DNA of 53,092 nt from Candidatus Pacearchaeota archaeon. GTDB taxonomy: Archaea; Nanobdellota; Nanobdellia; Pacearchaeales; GW2011-AR1. Made by a program: the position numbers and the translations under genes. The DNA lies in contig VGKQ01000005.1 in NCBI GenBank assembly GCA_016866995.1, positions 1 to 53,092 of the forward strand. Reading direction: 5' to 3'. Below, piece after piece: positions 41,987 through 49,565 of the stretch. How positions within the stretch are numbered: position 1 is the first letter of the stretch; the number at the start of each line of letters is the position of its first letter. The notes beneath the pieces are model-generated. The model saw only the letters and a program-made list of their open reading frames with translations, ran no database searches and was not told the origin of the DNA.

Positions 41987-42765
41987 CTTGCTTTTTCTCC
42001 TGCTACTTTTATCTCCATTGTTTTTTTCAAAGCAGAAATGCATGCCTTTGCAAGATTTATTGTTGAGCGAGTTTGCCCGAATGTCTTTCCATAAATATCT
42101 TTTATTCCAGCCAATCTTAAAATTTTCTTGCACTCATCTCCTACTGCAAGCCCTGTTCCCTGAGGAGCAGGAATTAATATAATTTCACTGCTTCCGCACT
42201 TTCCCTCAACTTTAAATGGAATAGAATGCATCTCGTGGCAAGAACAATCAAAACTTCCGCATCCTCTTCTTATTTTAAATATATTCAGCTTGGCATTTCT
42301 GGCTGCCTTGCTTCTTGCAGGCAGTGTTTCTTTTGCCTTTCCCAATCCAATTCCTACATGCCCGTTCTCATCTCCGACAACAGCAAGGCATGCGAATGTA
42401 GGGACATTTCCTTCTGCTGTCTTTTTCTGAGTCTGCCTCCATACTCTTCTTTTTCCTCCCCCAAATTTCCCCTTAGCCTGCCCGATTGCAAGCAAATCTG
42501 AATTCAAATTCAATAGAGAATCAGCAATTTCAGGCTCAAGAATTTTGTATTTTTCAAGAATCTCATCAATGTTTTTTATTTTTTTCTCCTTGACAAGCTT
42601 TCCAATTTTTGTTTTAGGAACCCATTTGTCAAGATTTTCTTCTATTTTCTTTTTTTCAACCATTCTAAGCCTTTCTTTCTCCAGCTCTTCTGCAGACTTT
42701 TTCTCAATCTCCTTGATTTCAGGCGCAATTATTTCAACAATATTCTCTTCTTTTTCCTCATTCAT
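41983..42765 (-). CDS. rps5: Ribosomal protein uS5
   Basis: A 260-residue small-subunit protein. The RRVWRQTQKKTAEGNVPTFA segment and the later PAPQGTGLAVGDECKKILRL loop are the double-stranded RNA-binding and C-terminal uS5 domains. The first 70 residues are a Glu/Lys-rich extension (IEKKSAEELEKERLRMVEKK) that bacterial uS5 lacks. It starts 8 nt inside uL18 and its stop overlaps the next orphan by 4 nt. Confidence 0.95.
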   Translation of the reverse strand: MNEEKEENIVEIIAPEIKEIEKKSAEELEKERLRMVEKKKIEENLDKWVPKTKIGKLVKEKKIKNIDEILEKYKILEPEIADSLLNLNSDLLAIGQAKGKFGGGKRRVWRQTQKKTAEGNVPTFACLAVVGDENGHVGIGLGKAKETLPARSKAARNAKLNIFKIRRGCGSFDCSCHEMHSIPFKVEGKCGSSEIILIPAPQGTGLAVGDECKKILRLAGIKDIYGKTFGQTRSTINLAKACISALKKTMEIKVAGEKAR

Positions 42766-43246
42766 TTTTTATTTTCTCCTTTATTTTTTCAAAATTTATA
42801 TTCTTCTTTAGATGTCTTCCAGATATTCTGTTTTCATCAGGAAATTCAGCATTATTTGGAATATCTATTCCTGCGTCAATTAATCCTTTCAAGAAAGCGT
42901 AAATTTTTGATTTTTTTGTATTTCTAATCAATCCTATATCTAATGCTGCTTTTATTTTTCCCTCTTTATCAATAATTTTTCTTCCGAGAAGCAAGCCAGT
43001 CAAATAGCAGGCTGGCAGAGATTTCAAGCTTCCTGCTGCTTCTTTTGGCCATCCATATTTCAAAAGTATTCTTGATTCAATTCCTCTTGAAACAAAATCC
43101 TGCGCTTCCTTGCTCTTTACATACTGCCCTATAATATACTTGTTTGTTTTCCTGAATATAATTCTTCCTGCTTCTGATTTTAAAAGCCTCATTCTCTTCT
43201 TATAATCTGTTTTTCCTTCTATTCTTCTTCTTTTGTTTATTTTCAT
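42758..43246 (-). CDS. rpl18: Ribosomal protein uL18
   Basis: A 162-residue protein. The start MKINKRRRIEGKTDYKKRM at the ATG at 43246 is the family start; the five codons before it begin with TTG. The KSKIYAFLKGLIDAGIDIP segment is conserved. It binds 5S rRNA. A 40-nt gap separates it from eL19, and it overlaps uS5 by 8 nt. Confidence 0.93.
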   Translation of the reverse strand: MKINKRRRIEGKTDYKKRMRLLKSEAGRIIFRKTNKYIIGQYVKSKEAQDFVSRGIESRILLKYGWPKEAAGSLKSLPACYLTGLLLGRKIIDKEGKIKAALDIGLIRNTKKSKIYAFLKGLIDAGIDIPNNAEFPDENRISGRHLKKNINFEKIKEKIKNE

Positions 43247-43286
43247 TTTATATTCCTGCAATTTAATTTTTGCACAAATTTTATTT

Positions 43287-43673
43287 TCATTTTATTATCT
43301 CTTTCATATGAGCCTTGCTTTTAAACACTCTTGCTCTTATCTGCTTTCTTGTTTTTTCATATTTTTTCTTGTCAATTTTCTTTTGCAGTTTCAATTGCCT
43401 TGCGTACTCTCTCAATTTTCTTGTAATTTTTACATAATTTTGCTTCCTGCTTCTTATTTTCTTTTTTATTTTCCCAAAACTCCTTATTTTTCTCTTCTCA
43501 ATTTTTCTCTTCCCTTTATTCTCTTTAATGACTATTGCTCCTGAAGAAACAAGATCACGAATATCTTGCTTTGTTATTGCTTCTTTTATTTCATCAATCC
43601 TGACAAACGCTATCTTGTCTGTTCCAACATTAAATGTTCGTGCTGCCATTGATTTTTTATTTTTTAAGTTCAT
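43287..43673 (-). CDS. rpl19e: Ribosomal protein eL19
   Basis: A 128-residue archaeal/eukaryal large-subunit protein with MNLKNKKSMAARTFNVG at the start and the basic YVKITRKLREYARQLK helix. I chose the ATG at 43673 by alignment with other eL19 N termini; other ATGs are at 43679 and 43649. It overlaps the MazG gene by 17 nt. The usual VWxDP segment after the first helix is replaced by AFVRID. Confidence 0.88.
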   Translation of the reverse strand: MNLKNKKSMAARTFNVGTDKIAFVRIDEIKEAITKQDIRDLVSSGAIVIKENKGKRKIEKRKIRSFGKIKKKIRSRKQNYVKITRKLREYARQLKLQKKIDKKKYEKTRKQIRARVFKSKAHMKEIIK

Positions 43674-44007
43674 TTTCATTCCAGTCAATCATTTTTCTTT
43701 TTGCATTTTCAATTGTAAATCCTTTTGGATATCTTCCTTCAAGCTTTTTTATGTTTTCCTCCAGCACATTATCCATATCCCAATTGAAAAAATTGCATAT
43801 CATTGCAGCATACCATAATGTATCTCCTATATTTTCTTTTATTCCTGCTTCTTGATTATTGTCATGGGCAAATGTTTTTTTTATGCAGGAAGCAACATCC
43901 CCTGCTTCTCCTGTTATTCCAAGCCCCCATGTAAGTATTTCTTTTTCTCTAGTTTCAAATTTTTTTGCAGTTTTCCTGCATAATTCCTGATATTCTTTCA
44001 AGTTCAT
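43657..44007 (-). CDS. MazG-type nucleotide pyrophosphohydrolase
   Basis: A 116-residue single-domain MazG-like protein. The GITGEAGDVASCIKK segment and the IKENIGDTLWYAAMICNFF segment give the metal-binding ExxD and ExxxD sets, with Asp in place of the second Glu of the first set. MazG proteins cleave canonical or damaged NTPs to NMP and PPi. It sits between orphan 44009-44359 (1-nt gap) and eL19 (17-nt overlap), an unusual site. Confidence 0.83.
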   Translation of the reverse strand: MNLKEYQELCRKTAKKFETREKEILTWGLGITGEAGDVASCIKKTFAHDNNQEAGIKENIGDTLWYAAMICNFFNWDMDNVLEENIKKLEGRYPKGFTIENAKRKMIDWNENELKK

Positions 44008-44008
44008 T

Positions 44009-44359
44009 TTATAACCCTCTTCTACTTAACTTTAAATCTTGCTCATCATAATCTCTAGCCACTCCTTTTTCCCCTGGAGAAAAGCTCACAACATCAACAC
44101 CTATAACTCTTCCCTTTTTCATTTTTAAGACATAATCTATTTCAGTTATAGTTTCATTATTATCTCTTCTTAATGTTTGCACATGTTCTTTTCTTCTAAA
44201 CCGGTATCTTCCTATAACTAACTCTTCTGGGCTATTGCCATAGGGATATTTGGAATTGGCTATTCCTGAAATAATTGCTCCAACTACAAATTGTTCTAAT
44301 CTTGCTTCTTTTCTTAAGTCAATAACAGAATTTCTCGTTCTGTCTAATGTTGCTGTCAT
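44009..44359 (-). CDS. Orphan protein between eL32 and MazG
   Basis: A 116-residue protein overlapping eL32 by 4 nt. The second half has ITEIDYVLKMKKGRVIGVDV, which loosely resembles the E-x-D...E-x-K region of PD-(D/E)XK nuclease-like domains, but the Lys is missing (VDVVS). The N terminus is helical. No family recognised. It is inserted in an otherwise normal eL32-eL19 junction. Confidence 0.65.
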   Translation of the reverse strand: MTATLDRTRNSVIDLRKEARLEQFVVGAIISGIANSKYPYGNSPEELVIGRYRFRRKEHVQTLRRDNNETITEIDYVLKMKKGRVIGVDVVSFSPGEKGVARDYDEQDLKLSRRGL

Positions 44360-44697
44360 TTTTTCCCTCGTAAATTTAATATTTTTACTCCAAGCTCAGA
44401 TGCCTTTTTCTCAATTTCAATTCTTTTCTTTTTCCCGATTTTTCTTACAATTACTTCTTCTCCCTTTTCTGCTTGAAGAAGTTCTTTCAAGTTTGAAACC
44501 AATCTTATCTCCTTGCTTGGAGATTTCATCCCAATTTCCGGGCGAGAAGGATATCCCTTTCTTCTTTCTCTCATTTTTGCATGCCTGCCTCTTGGCTTTC
44601 TCCATTTCTGTTTCTTTTTTCTTCCCCATCCCAGCCTGGAATACTTGTCCCAGTTTCTTCTTATGAATTTTTTTCTTTTCTTATTTTTATTTTCCAT
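44356..44697 (-). CDS. rpl32e: Ribosomal protein eL32
   Basis: A 113-residue archaeal/eukaryal protein. The RNWDKYSRLGWGRKKKQKWRK segment with RHAKMRERRKGYPSRPEIG is the eL32 signature. Length is normal. It is 2 nt after uL6 and overlaps the next orphan by 4 nt. Confidence 0.93.
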   Translation of the reverse strand: MENKNKKRKKFIRRNWDKYSRLGWGRKKKQKWRKPRGRHAKMRERRKGYPSRPEIGMKSPSKEIRLVSNLKELLQAEKGEEVIVRKIGKKKRIEIEKKASELGVKILNLRGKK

Positions 44698-44699
44698 TT

Positions 44700-45236
44700 T
44701 TAATATTCAGGTTTCTCAATAATATATATGCCGTCCTGAAAAACCCTCCTGTCCCTGTTATTTATCTTGCAGGAATTTTCTATGTTTGCAGCTGTCTGCC
44801 CGGCTGCCTCATTATTTGAGCTTTCAACAATTATATTTTCCTTGTCAACCTTAACTTCTGCTCCTGAAACTATTTTTGCAACTCTTGGCTTCACCTCTCC
44901 TAAAAAATTCTTGATAATAACTTCATGTTTTGACTTATCTACACTAACATTCATTGGAAAATGGACAGCGCATATTCTTAATTTGTATGAAAAATTTTTT
45001 TCAAATCCAAGAATAATATTTTTTATATGTGCTTTTATTGTCTTGATTAATTTTTTTTCCTTCTTTGTTGCTTTTTTTCCTCCGAGTATAATTAAATTGT
45101 CTTCTTTCTTTGCATCAAAGCCAGAATACTCTCTTTCAGCTTCTTTTCCATTTTTCTTGATTTTTATTATTCCATTTGCTATTTCAACTTCAATTCCTGC
45201 AGGAATTTCAATTTTCTCTATAATTTCTTTTCTCAT
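44700..45236 (-). CDS. rpl6: Ribosomal protein uL6
   Basis: A 178-residue protein with two similar domains: EIPAGIEVEIANGIIKIKK near the start and the KPRVAKIVSGAEVKVDKENI segment. The C terminus DRRVFQDGIYI is the archaeal end. It overlaps the upstream orphan by 4 nt and lies 2 nt before eL32. Confidence 0.95.
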   Translation of the reverse strand: MRKEIIEKIEIPAGIEVEIANGIIKIKKNGKEAEREYSGFDAKKEDNLIILGGKKATKKEKKLIKTIKAHIKNIILGFEKNFSYKLRICAVHFPMNVSVDKSKHEVIIKNFLGEVKPRVAKIVSGAEVKVDKENIIVESSNNEAAGQTAANIENSCKINNRDRRVFQDGIYIIEKPEY

Positions 45237-45610
45237 TTTTCACCTCCCTGCCTATGCCTATTATAATCCCCATCATCTTTCATGATAAAATCTAACTCTG
45301 CAATCTGTCTATCTACACGTAATAATGTCCCCCTGACTGCTTTTTCTAAAGCTTCAGGGCTCATTCTGTCCAATTGTTCTTCCAGCAGAACTCTTAAATG
45401 CCCAAGTGCCTGGCCATATGCCATATAACCTGCAAATTGCCTATCTGACATTTCTCCTTGGATAGAACCAGAGCGAATACAGCAATCTCCAATAACTCCT
45501 CTTACAGCACGCATATTTCTGTTTTTAATCCCGGGAATTATCAGAGTTTCATATTTATTCACAAACTCTCCCATAACTTCGCCAGGATTCATTAATACTG
45601 CAGTTTCCAT
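45233..45610 (-). CDS. Orphan protein between uS8 and uL6
   Basis: A 125-residue, mainly helical, acidic protein. I chose the ATG at 45610, 1 nt after the uS8 stop, over the upstream frame. It has a CCIRSGSIQGEMSDRQFAG segment, then LRVLLEEQLDRMSPEALEKA, typical of a helix bundle. No family recognised. It is placed in the uS8-uL6 junction that is normally gapless. Confidence 0.65.
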   Translation of the reverse strand: METAVLMNPGEVMGEFVNKYETLIIPGIKNRNMRAVRGVIGDCCIRSGSIQGEMSDRQFAGYMAYGQALGHLRVLLEEQLDRMSPEALEKAVRGTLLRVDRQIAELDFIMKDDGDYNRHRQGGEK

Positions 45611-45611
45611 T

Positions 45612-45983
45612 TTAGTAAAAATAAGCAATCAGGCTTCCTCCTATGTTTTTCTTCAAGCATTCTTCATGAGTCAGTAATCCCTTGCTTGTTGTTATAATCA
45701 AAATTCCAAAATCTCTTGCAGGAAGGTATCTTCTGATATATTTTTCAATTTCCTTGCATGAAATATCAAATCTTGGTTTTATTGCCTTGCACTCGTTTAA
45801 GTTAAATTTTATCTCAAGCTCTCTTCCTTTTTTCTTGAACTCAGCAATATATCCGTGTTTTTTTGCAACTTCCAGTACATTCAGAAGAAGATTTGAGTGC
45901 CTTTTTACAATTATCTCACTCTTTCTTGCTCTCTTTGCATTCATTATCTCATTCAATGTGTCTGCTATGATATCGTGGCTCAT
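45612..45983 (-). CDS. rps8: Ribosomal protein uS8
   Basis: A 123-residue protein. DIIADTLNEIMNAKRARK and the FGILIITTSKGLLTHEECLK end are uS8 landmarks. It has the archaeal length. It overlaps the upstream orphan by 4 nt and is followed 1 nt later by another. It binds the central domain of 16S rRNA. Confidence 0.94.
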   Translation of the reverse strand: MSHDIIADTLNEIMNAKRARKSEIIVKRHSNLLLNVLEVAKKHGYIAEFKKKGRELEIKFNLNECKAIKPRFDISCKEIEKYIRRYLPARDFGILIITTSKGLLTHEECLKKNIGGSLIAYFY

Positions 45984-46249
45984 GTTACTACCTGCAACTT
46001 TTCAGGGCCTTTACCCTCCGGCCTTTTAAAGTTTCTTAAACTTTCATTTATTTTTGTCATTTCTGCAACTGAATCATAACCTCCATAAACTTCTGCTGCA
46101 TTTTTGAATCCCTGAATTAAATAATCTAATGCTAATTTATCTCTTTCTCTTACTCCCCTTGGCCCTCTAACTCTCCAAGTGCAAACATCCAATGCACTAT
46201 CAATTCCTTTTCCAAGATATCTCATCATTGTTATTAATTTGTTTATCAT
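45980..46249 (-). CDS. Orphan protein between uS14 and uS8
   Basis: An 89-residue, mostly helical protein. It contains CTWRVRGPRGVRERDKLALD, whose basic part could bind RNA, and a FKNAAEVYGGYDSVAEM segment. No family recognised. A 61-nt gap follows uS14, longer than usual in this operon, and the end overlaps uS8 by 4 nt. Confidence 0.62.
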   Translation of the reverse strand: MINKLITMMRYLGKGIDSALDVCTWRVRGPRGVRERDKLALDYLIQGFKNAAEVYGGYDSVAEMTKINESLRNFKRPEGKGPEKLQVVT

Positions 46250-46310
46250 TTTTTATGAATACTTTTTATTTTTATTTCCTAAAATCTTATAATTTACTTT
46301 TATCATCATT

Positions 46311-46541
46311 TTAGCTGTATTTCTTAAACCCAATTTCTTCAGCAATGTCCCTGAAGCACTGCCTGCATAAATTTAATCCATAGCTTGAAATATGCGCTCC
46401 AAACCTTCCGCATCTCTCGCATTTTCTCGCAGCCATTCCAAATTTTCTTTCCTTGGGCTTGTTGTGCTTTAGGAACTTCTGCCATATAATTGGCTTGCTT
46501 TTAAGCTGATTCATAAATTTTTTCCAGTCACTTGCTGTCAT
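46311..46541 (-). CDS. rps14: Ribosomal protein uS14
   Basis: A 76-residue zinc-type uS14. The two knuckles are CERC and CRQC within RKCERCGRFGAHISSYGLNL. The N terminus is about 25 residues longer than most archaeal uS14 proteins (about 50); a later start (MNQLK at codon 10) would shorten it. It overlaps uL5 by 14 nt. Confidence 0.93.
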   Translation of the reverse strand: MTASDWKKFMNQLKSKPIIWQKFLKHNKPKERKFGMAARKCERCGRFGAHISSYGLNLCRQCFRDIAEEIGFKKYS

Positions 46542-47064
46542 CTTCTTCTATTTTTTTCTCCTTTGTTGTTATTTTAGTTTCATAATTTTTTTTCATATAC
46601 TCAATAATTTCCTCTCTTGAAACATCCTGCCTCTTCGGAATTCCTGATTTTTTTATTTTTCTTCTTTTAACTCTTGCTCCTGTCCTTGTAAAATCAATTG
46701 TAACATTCAAACCGAGAATTCCAATATCTCTCTGGTATTCTGTTCCCGGAATTTCAATATACTCGTGAATGCCGAATGAAAAATGATTTTTTTCTATCTG
46801 GCTTTCTTTTATTTCATTGTTTATTGCAAGAAGAAGTTTTTTCAGAAGTTGCTGAAAATTTTTTCTTATTGTTACTTTGCAGCCGACTTCCAATCCCGGC
46901 CTTACATTAAGCGAAGGAATTCTTTTTTTGCTTTTTATCTTTATTGGCTGCCTTGCTGATATTAATTTGAGAAGCCGCACCCCCTTGTCCAATTTATCCC
47001 CGCTTCCTCCAGCACTTAATACAACTTTCTCAATTCTCACTTCTCTCATCTTATTTTGTTTCAT
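46528..47064 (-). CDS. rpl5: Ribosomal protein uL5
   Basis: A 178-residue protein. The start MREVRIEKVVLSAGGSGDKL (after a short lead) and the HEYIEIPGTEYQRDIGILG loop are conserved uL5 elements. It contacts 5S rRNA and the P-site tRNA. It overlaps eS4 by 4 nt (ATGA). A later ATG at codon 6 fits the family start equally well. Confidence 0.93.
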   Translation of the reverse strand: MKQNKMREVRIEKVVLSAGGSGDKLDKGVRLLKLISARQPIKIKSKKRIPSLNVRPGLEVGCKVTIRKNFQQLLKKLLLAINNEIKESQIEKNHFSFGIHEYIEIPGTEYQRDIGILGLNVTIDFTRTGARVKRRKIKKSGIPKRQDVSREEIIEYMKKNYETKITTKEKKIEEDDSK

Positions 47065-47663
47065 TTTACTGCCATTATGTCATTTAGTTTTAAATTTATC
47101 TTTCCTTCTTTAAGCAAAATGCTTGCGTTTTTTCCTTCAATCTTTTCAACTTCTCCTTCTTCGCCCTTATGCTTTCCGTTAATAATTATAATCTTTGCTC
47201 CTTCTTTTAGCTCTATTTTTTTTATTTTTTCTCCCATTACAACCGAGTCGCCTATTTTAAATTTCTCAGCAGAAATAAAATTTCTTCCATCATTCAAATT
47301 AATCTGTGTTTTCTTTCCAGAAAGAATTTTCTTTCCTATTACTTTCAGGATTTTATCAGAATTTCTTGTTTCTTCAAGTCCGAATTTCTTGTTTTTTAAT
47401 ATAACCTTAAACTTCTCATCTCCAAGCTCAAGAACATCAAAAAGAGAAAGCACAAACTTTTCATCTTTTATAATCTTTCCATTTACCTTGGCTTTTTTGT
47501 CATGAATTATTTCCTTTACTTCTTTTTTGCTTTTTGCCTTTTTCATTACATCTCTGATTAATATCAGCACAGGAATTCCATTTTTTCTGCTTTTGATTAA
47601 AAATTTTGTTCCCTTTCTTGGAATTGGCCAGTTCTTAGGCGCTTGGTTTCTTTTCAGGTGCAT
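47061..47663 (-). CDS. rps4e: Ribosomal protein eS4
   Basis: A 200-residue protein, shorter than typical archaeal eS4 (about 235-245). It has the HLKRNQAPKNWPIPRKGTKF opening, the S4-like RNA-binding KAKVNGKIIKDEKF region and a KOW motif near the end (IIINGKHKGEEGEVEKIEG). It overlaps uL24 by 29 nt at its start. Confidence 0.93.
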   Translation of the reverse strand: MHLKRNQAPKNWPIPRKGTKFLIKSRKNGIPVLILIRDVMKKAKSKKEVKEIIHDKKAKVNGKIIKDEKFVLSLFDVLELGDEKFKVILKNKKFGLEETRNSDKILKVIGKKILSGKKTQINLNDGRNFISAEKFKIGDSVVMGEKIKKIELKEGAKIIIINGKHKGEEGEVEKIEGKNASILLKEGKINLKLNDIMAVK

Positions 47664-48033
47664 TTTGCTTTTCCTTGTTTTGTTTTATTTTTCTTTCAAC
47701 AAGCTCAATAATTTGTATTTTGCTTGGATGAAAATAGACATTTACCTTTGTCCCGTCTTTCTTCTGCCTTTGTATCCCCTCAATTGCTATTCTCGTTCTC
47801 TTCAAGTCCACTTTGCTTATTTTTCCTTTTTTCTTCCTGAACTTTCCTCTCATTATGATTACGCTGTCTCCTTTTCTTGCTTCAATATTTCTTCCATGTT
47901 TCTTTCTAAGCTCTTTGCTTAAATTTGCTGACAAAAATTTATACTTAATGTGCAGCGGGGCATTTTCAAAATATTTTCTCTGCTTCCGAGTTTGTCTGCT
48001 TGATTTCCATGCTGTGCTGAATTTTTGTTTCAT
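47635..48033 (-). CDS. rpl24: Ribosomal protein uL24
   Basis: A 132-residue protein. The start MKQKFSTAWKSSRQTRKQRK at the ATG at 48033, 1 nt after the orphan stop, is the family start. A KOW motif follows in RKGDSVIIMRGKFRKKKGK. A Lys/Pro-rich tail overlaps eS4 by 29 nt. It acts as an initiator of large-subunit assembly. Confidence 0.92.
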   Translation of the reverse strand: MKQKFSTAWKSSRQTRKQRKYFENAPLHIKYKFLSANLSKELRKKHGRNIEARKGDSVIIMRGKFRKKKGKISKVDLKRTRIAIEGIQRQKKDGTKVNVYFHPSKIQIIELVERKIKQNKEKQNAPEKKPSA

Positions 48034-48034
48034 T

Positions 48035-48334
48035 TTATGCTGCAAATAACTCTCTTATTGTTGATTTTCTATTTAATTGTGTTAATCTTACTGCAATTTG
48101 TGTCACTTCTTTTGAACTTTTTTGCGATAAAACTTTAGCAAGAAGCAATAATTCCTGATATTTTGGAGGCATGTATGGAAAATTTCTCATATCATATTCT
48201 TTTTTTTCTTCTATTGCTCTTGCAACATCAACGCAATACCACATAAAATTTCTTTGATTATTATAGTCCAGTCTTGCAAATTCTTTCCCCCCTGTTGCAA
48301 CACATTCTCTTATAAGAAAAGGTCTTTCTATCAT
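48035..48334 (-). CDS. Orphan protein between uL14 and uL24
   Basis: A 99-residue helical protein starting 1 nt after uL14 and ending 1 nt before uL24; both junctions read TAAAATG. It has a YNNQRNFMWYCVDVARAIEE helix and a QELLLLAKVLSQKSSKEVTQ helix. All eight Lys codons are AAA, against seven AAG among 18 in uL14. No family recognised. Confidence 0.68.
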   Translation of the reverse strand: MIERPFLIRECVATGGKEFARLDYNNQRNFMWYCVDVARAIEEKKEYDMRNFPYMPPKYQELLLLAKVLSQKSSKEVTQIAVRLTQLNRKSTIRELFAA

Positions 48335-48335
48335 T

Positions 48336-48737
48336 TTAAACTATAAATTGCGCAAGTTTCGCAACCTCCTTCCATCTTTCCTGAACTTCCCTTGGTATTG
48401 CTCCCTTAACCTGTGTTCCTTTTGGATTTCCTTTCTCATCTTTCAATAATACTGCTGCATTATCTGTAAATGCAATTCTCTCCCCAGTCTTTCTCAAAAA
48501 GGGCTTTTTCTGCCTTATTAAAACTGCATCAAAAACCTTTCCTTTCATTTCAGGGTTTCCTGCCCTTACTGAAACTTTAATCCAGTCTCCAACCTTGGCT
48601 GTAATATATCTTCCTTTTCTCGATTTTCCATGCTTCACTCCGACGATTTTTACAATCCTTGCCCCAGAATTGTCAGAAGCAAGTATATGGCTTCCAATAT
48701 TCAATCCCCTTGTCATTCTTGCTGATACTGCTTTCAT
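48336..48737 (-). CDS. rpl14: Ribosomal protein uL14
   Basis: A 133-residue protein with SHILASDNSGARIVKIVGV and the VKVSVRAGNPEMK-like block of uL14, here IKVSVRAGNPEMKGK. The C-terminal REVQERWKEVAKLA helix is conserved. It overlaps uS17 by 4 nt. It contacts 16S rRNA at an intersubunit bridge. Confidence 0.95.
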   Translation of the reverse strand: MKAVSARMTRGLNIGSHILASDNSGARIVKIVGVKHGKSRKGRYITAKVGDWIKVSVRAGNPEMKGKVFDAVLIRQKKPFLRKTGERIAFTDNAAVLLKDEKGNPKGTQVKGAIPREVQERWKEVAKLAQFIV

Positions 48738-49063
48738 TTTTCTTCCTCCTTATTTTGAGATTTTTTTCTTAAAACTTCCACAAGCACAAAATGTATAATC
48801 TTGCTTAATGGACGGCATTCTCTTACTTGCACATAATCTCCAACTTCAACATTTTCCATGCATTTTGAAACTCGAGCATGAAGGCGTGTTTTCTTTTTCA
48901 TATATCTTTCATATTTTTTTATAAATAATGTTCTTTCAAATTCAATGGCAATTCTCTTTGGAAATTTTCTGATTACATTTCCTGCGAAAACTCTGCCTCT
49001 GGCTGCAAGTTTGCCGTGTATCGGGCACTGTTCATCATCACATTTTTCAATTTTTTCTTTCAT
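48734..49063 (-). CDS. rps17: Ribosomal protein uS17
   Basis: A 109-residue OB-fold protein. The DEQCPIHGKLAARGRVFAG segment, then the KYERYMKKKTRLHARVSKC block, are archaeal uS17. It follows aIF1 by 11 nt, with no Rpp29 (RNase P) gene between them as in many archaea. It overlaps uL14 by 4 nt. Confidence 0.94.
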   Translation of the reverse strand: MKEKIEKCDDEQCPIHGKLAARGRVFAGNVIRKFPKRIAIEFERTLFIKKYERYMKKKTRLHARVSKCMENVEVGDYVQVRECRPLSKIIHFVLVEVLRKKSQNKEEEK

Positions 49064-49074
49064 TTTATATTTTT

Positions 49075-49374
49075 TTATTCAGCTATTGAACTTTCTGGAA
49101 ATCCTAATTCAATTAATAAGGGCTTTATTCTCCTTCTATGATCTCCCTGAAGCTCAATTATGCTATTTTTTACTGTTCCTCCACAAGCAAGCTTCTCTTT
49201 AAGAGTTTTTGCTATTTCTTTTATATTAATGCCTTCTCCAATCCCCGTAACAAGCGTAGTTATTTTTCCAAAAGCTCTTTTCACTGTTTCTATTTTTATT
49301 TTCTGCTCGCTTTTTGCAATTTCCTCGCAAACACATGCCTGCTTTGGCAGTCCGCATTTTGGGCATATTTCCAT
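49075..49374 (-). CDS. sui1: Translation initiation factor aIF1 (SUI1)
   Basis: A 99-residue SUI1-domain protein with an N-terminal zinc-like CPKCGLPKQACVC, then the domain TTLVTGIGEGINIKEIAKTL and GDHRRRIKPLLIELGF. aIF1 sharpens start-codon selection on the small subunit. The start overlaps the uL29 stop (TAATG). Its place in the S10 operon is shared by other archaea. Confidence 0.93.
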   Translation of the reverse strand: MEICPKCGLPKQACVCEEIAKSEQKIKIETVKRAFGKITTLVTGIGEGINIKEIAKTLKEKLACGGTVKNSIIELQGDHRRRIKPLLIELGFPESSIAE

Positions 49375-49565
49375 TATTTACCCTCCCTGTTTAATTTAAT
49401 ATTATTTGCAGTTAAAATTCTTGCAATTGATTTTTTAATTTCTTTGGCTTTAATCTTGCTGGCTTTGTTTGCAGTCACATTTTTCTTTATTAATTCGAGT
49501 TTAAGCTCTTTCAATTTTTCTTCTCTTTCTTCTTTGCTCAATTTTTTTATATCTTTATACTTCAT
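49374..49565 (-). CDS. rpl29: Ribosomal protein uL29
   Basis: A 63-residue two-helix protein: LSKEEREEKLKELKLELIKK then the KAKEIKKSIARILTANNI helix. It sits at the exit tunnel. It overlaps uS3 by 4 nt and aIF1 by one base. Confidence 0.9.
   Translation of the reverse strand: MKYKDIKKLSKEEREEKLKELKLELIKKNVTANKASKIKAKEIKKSIARILTANNIKLNREGK

Noticed and set aside
41987-42133. 49-codon N-terminal extension of the orphan before uL30
   Set aside because: It lies entirely in the uS5 gene in another frame; ATG at 41986 with a 4-nt overlap fits the operon pattern.
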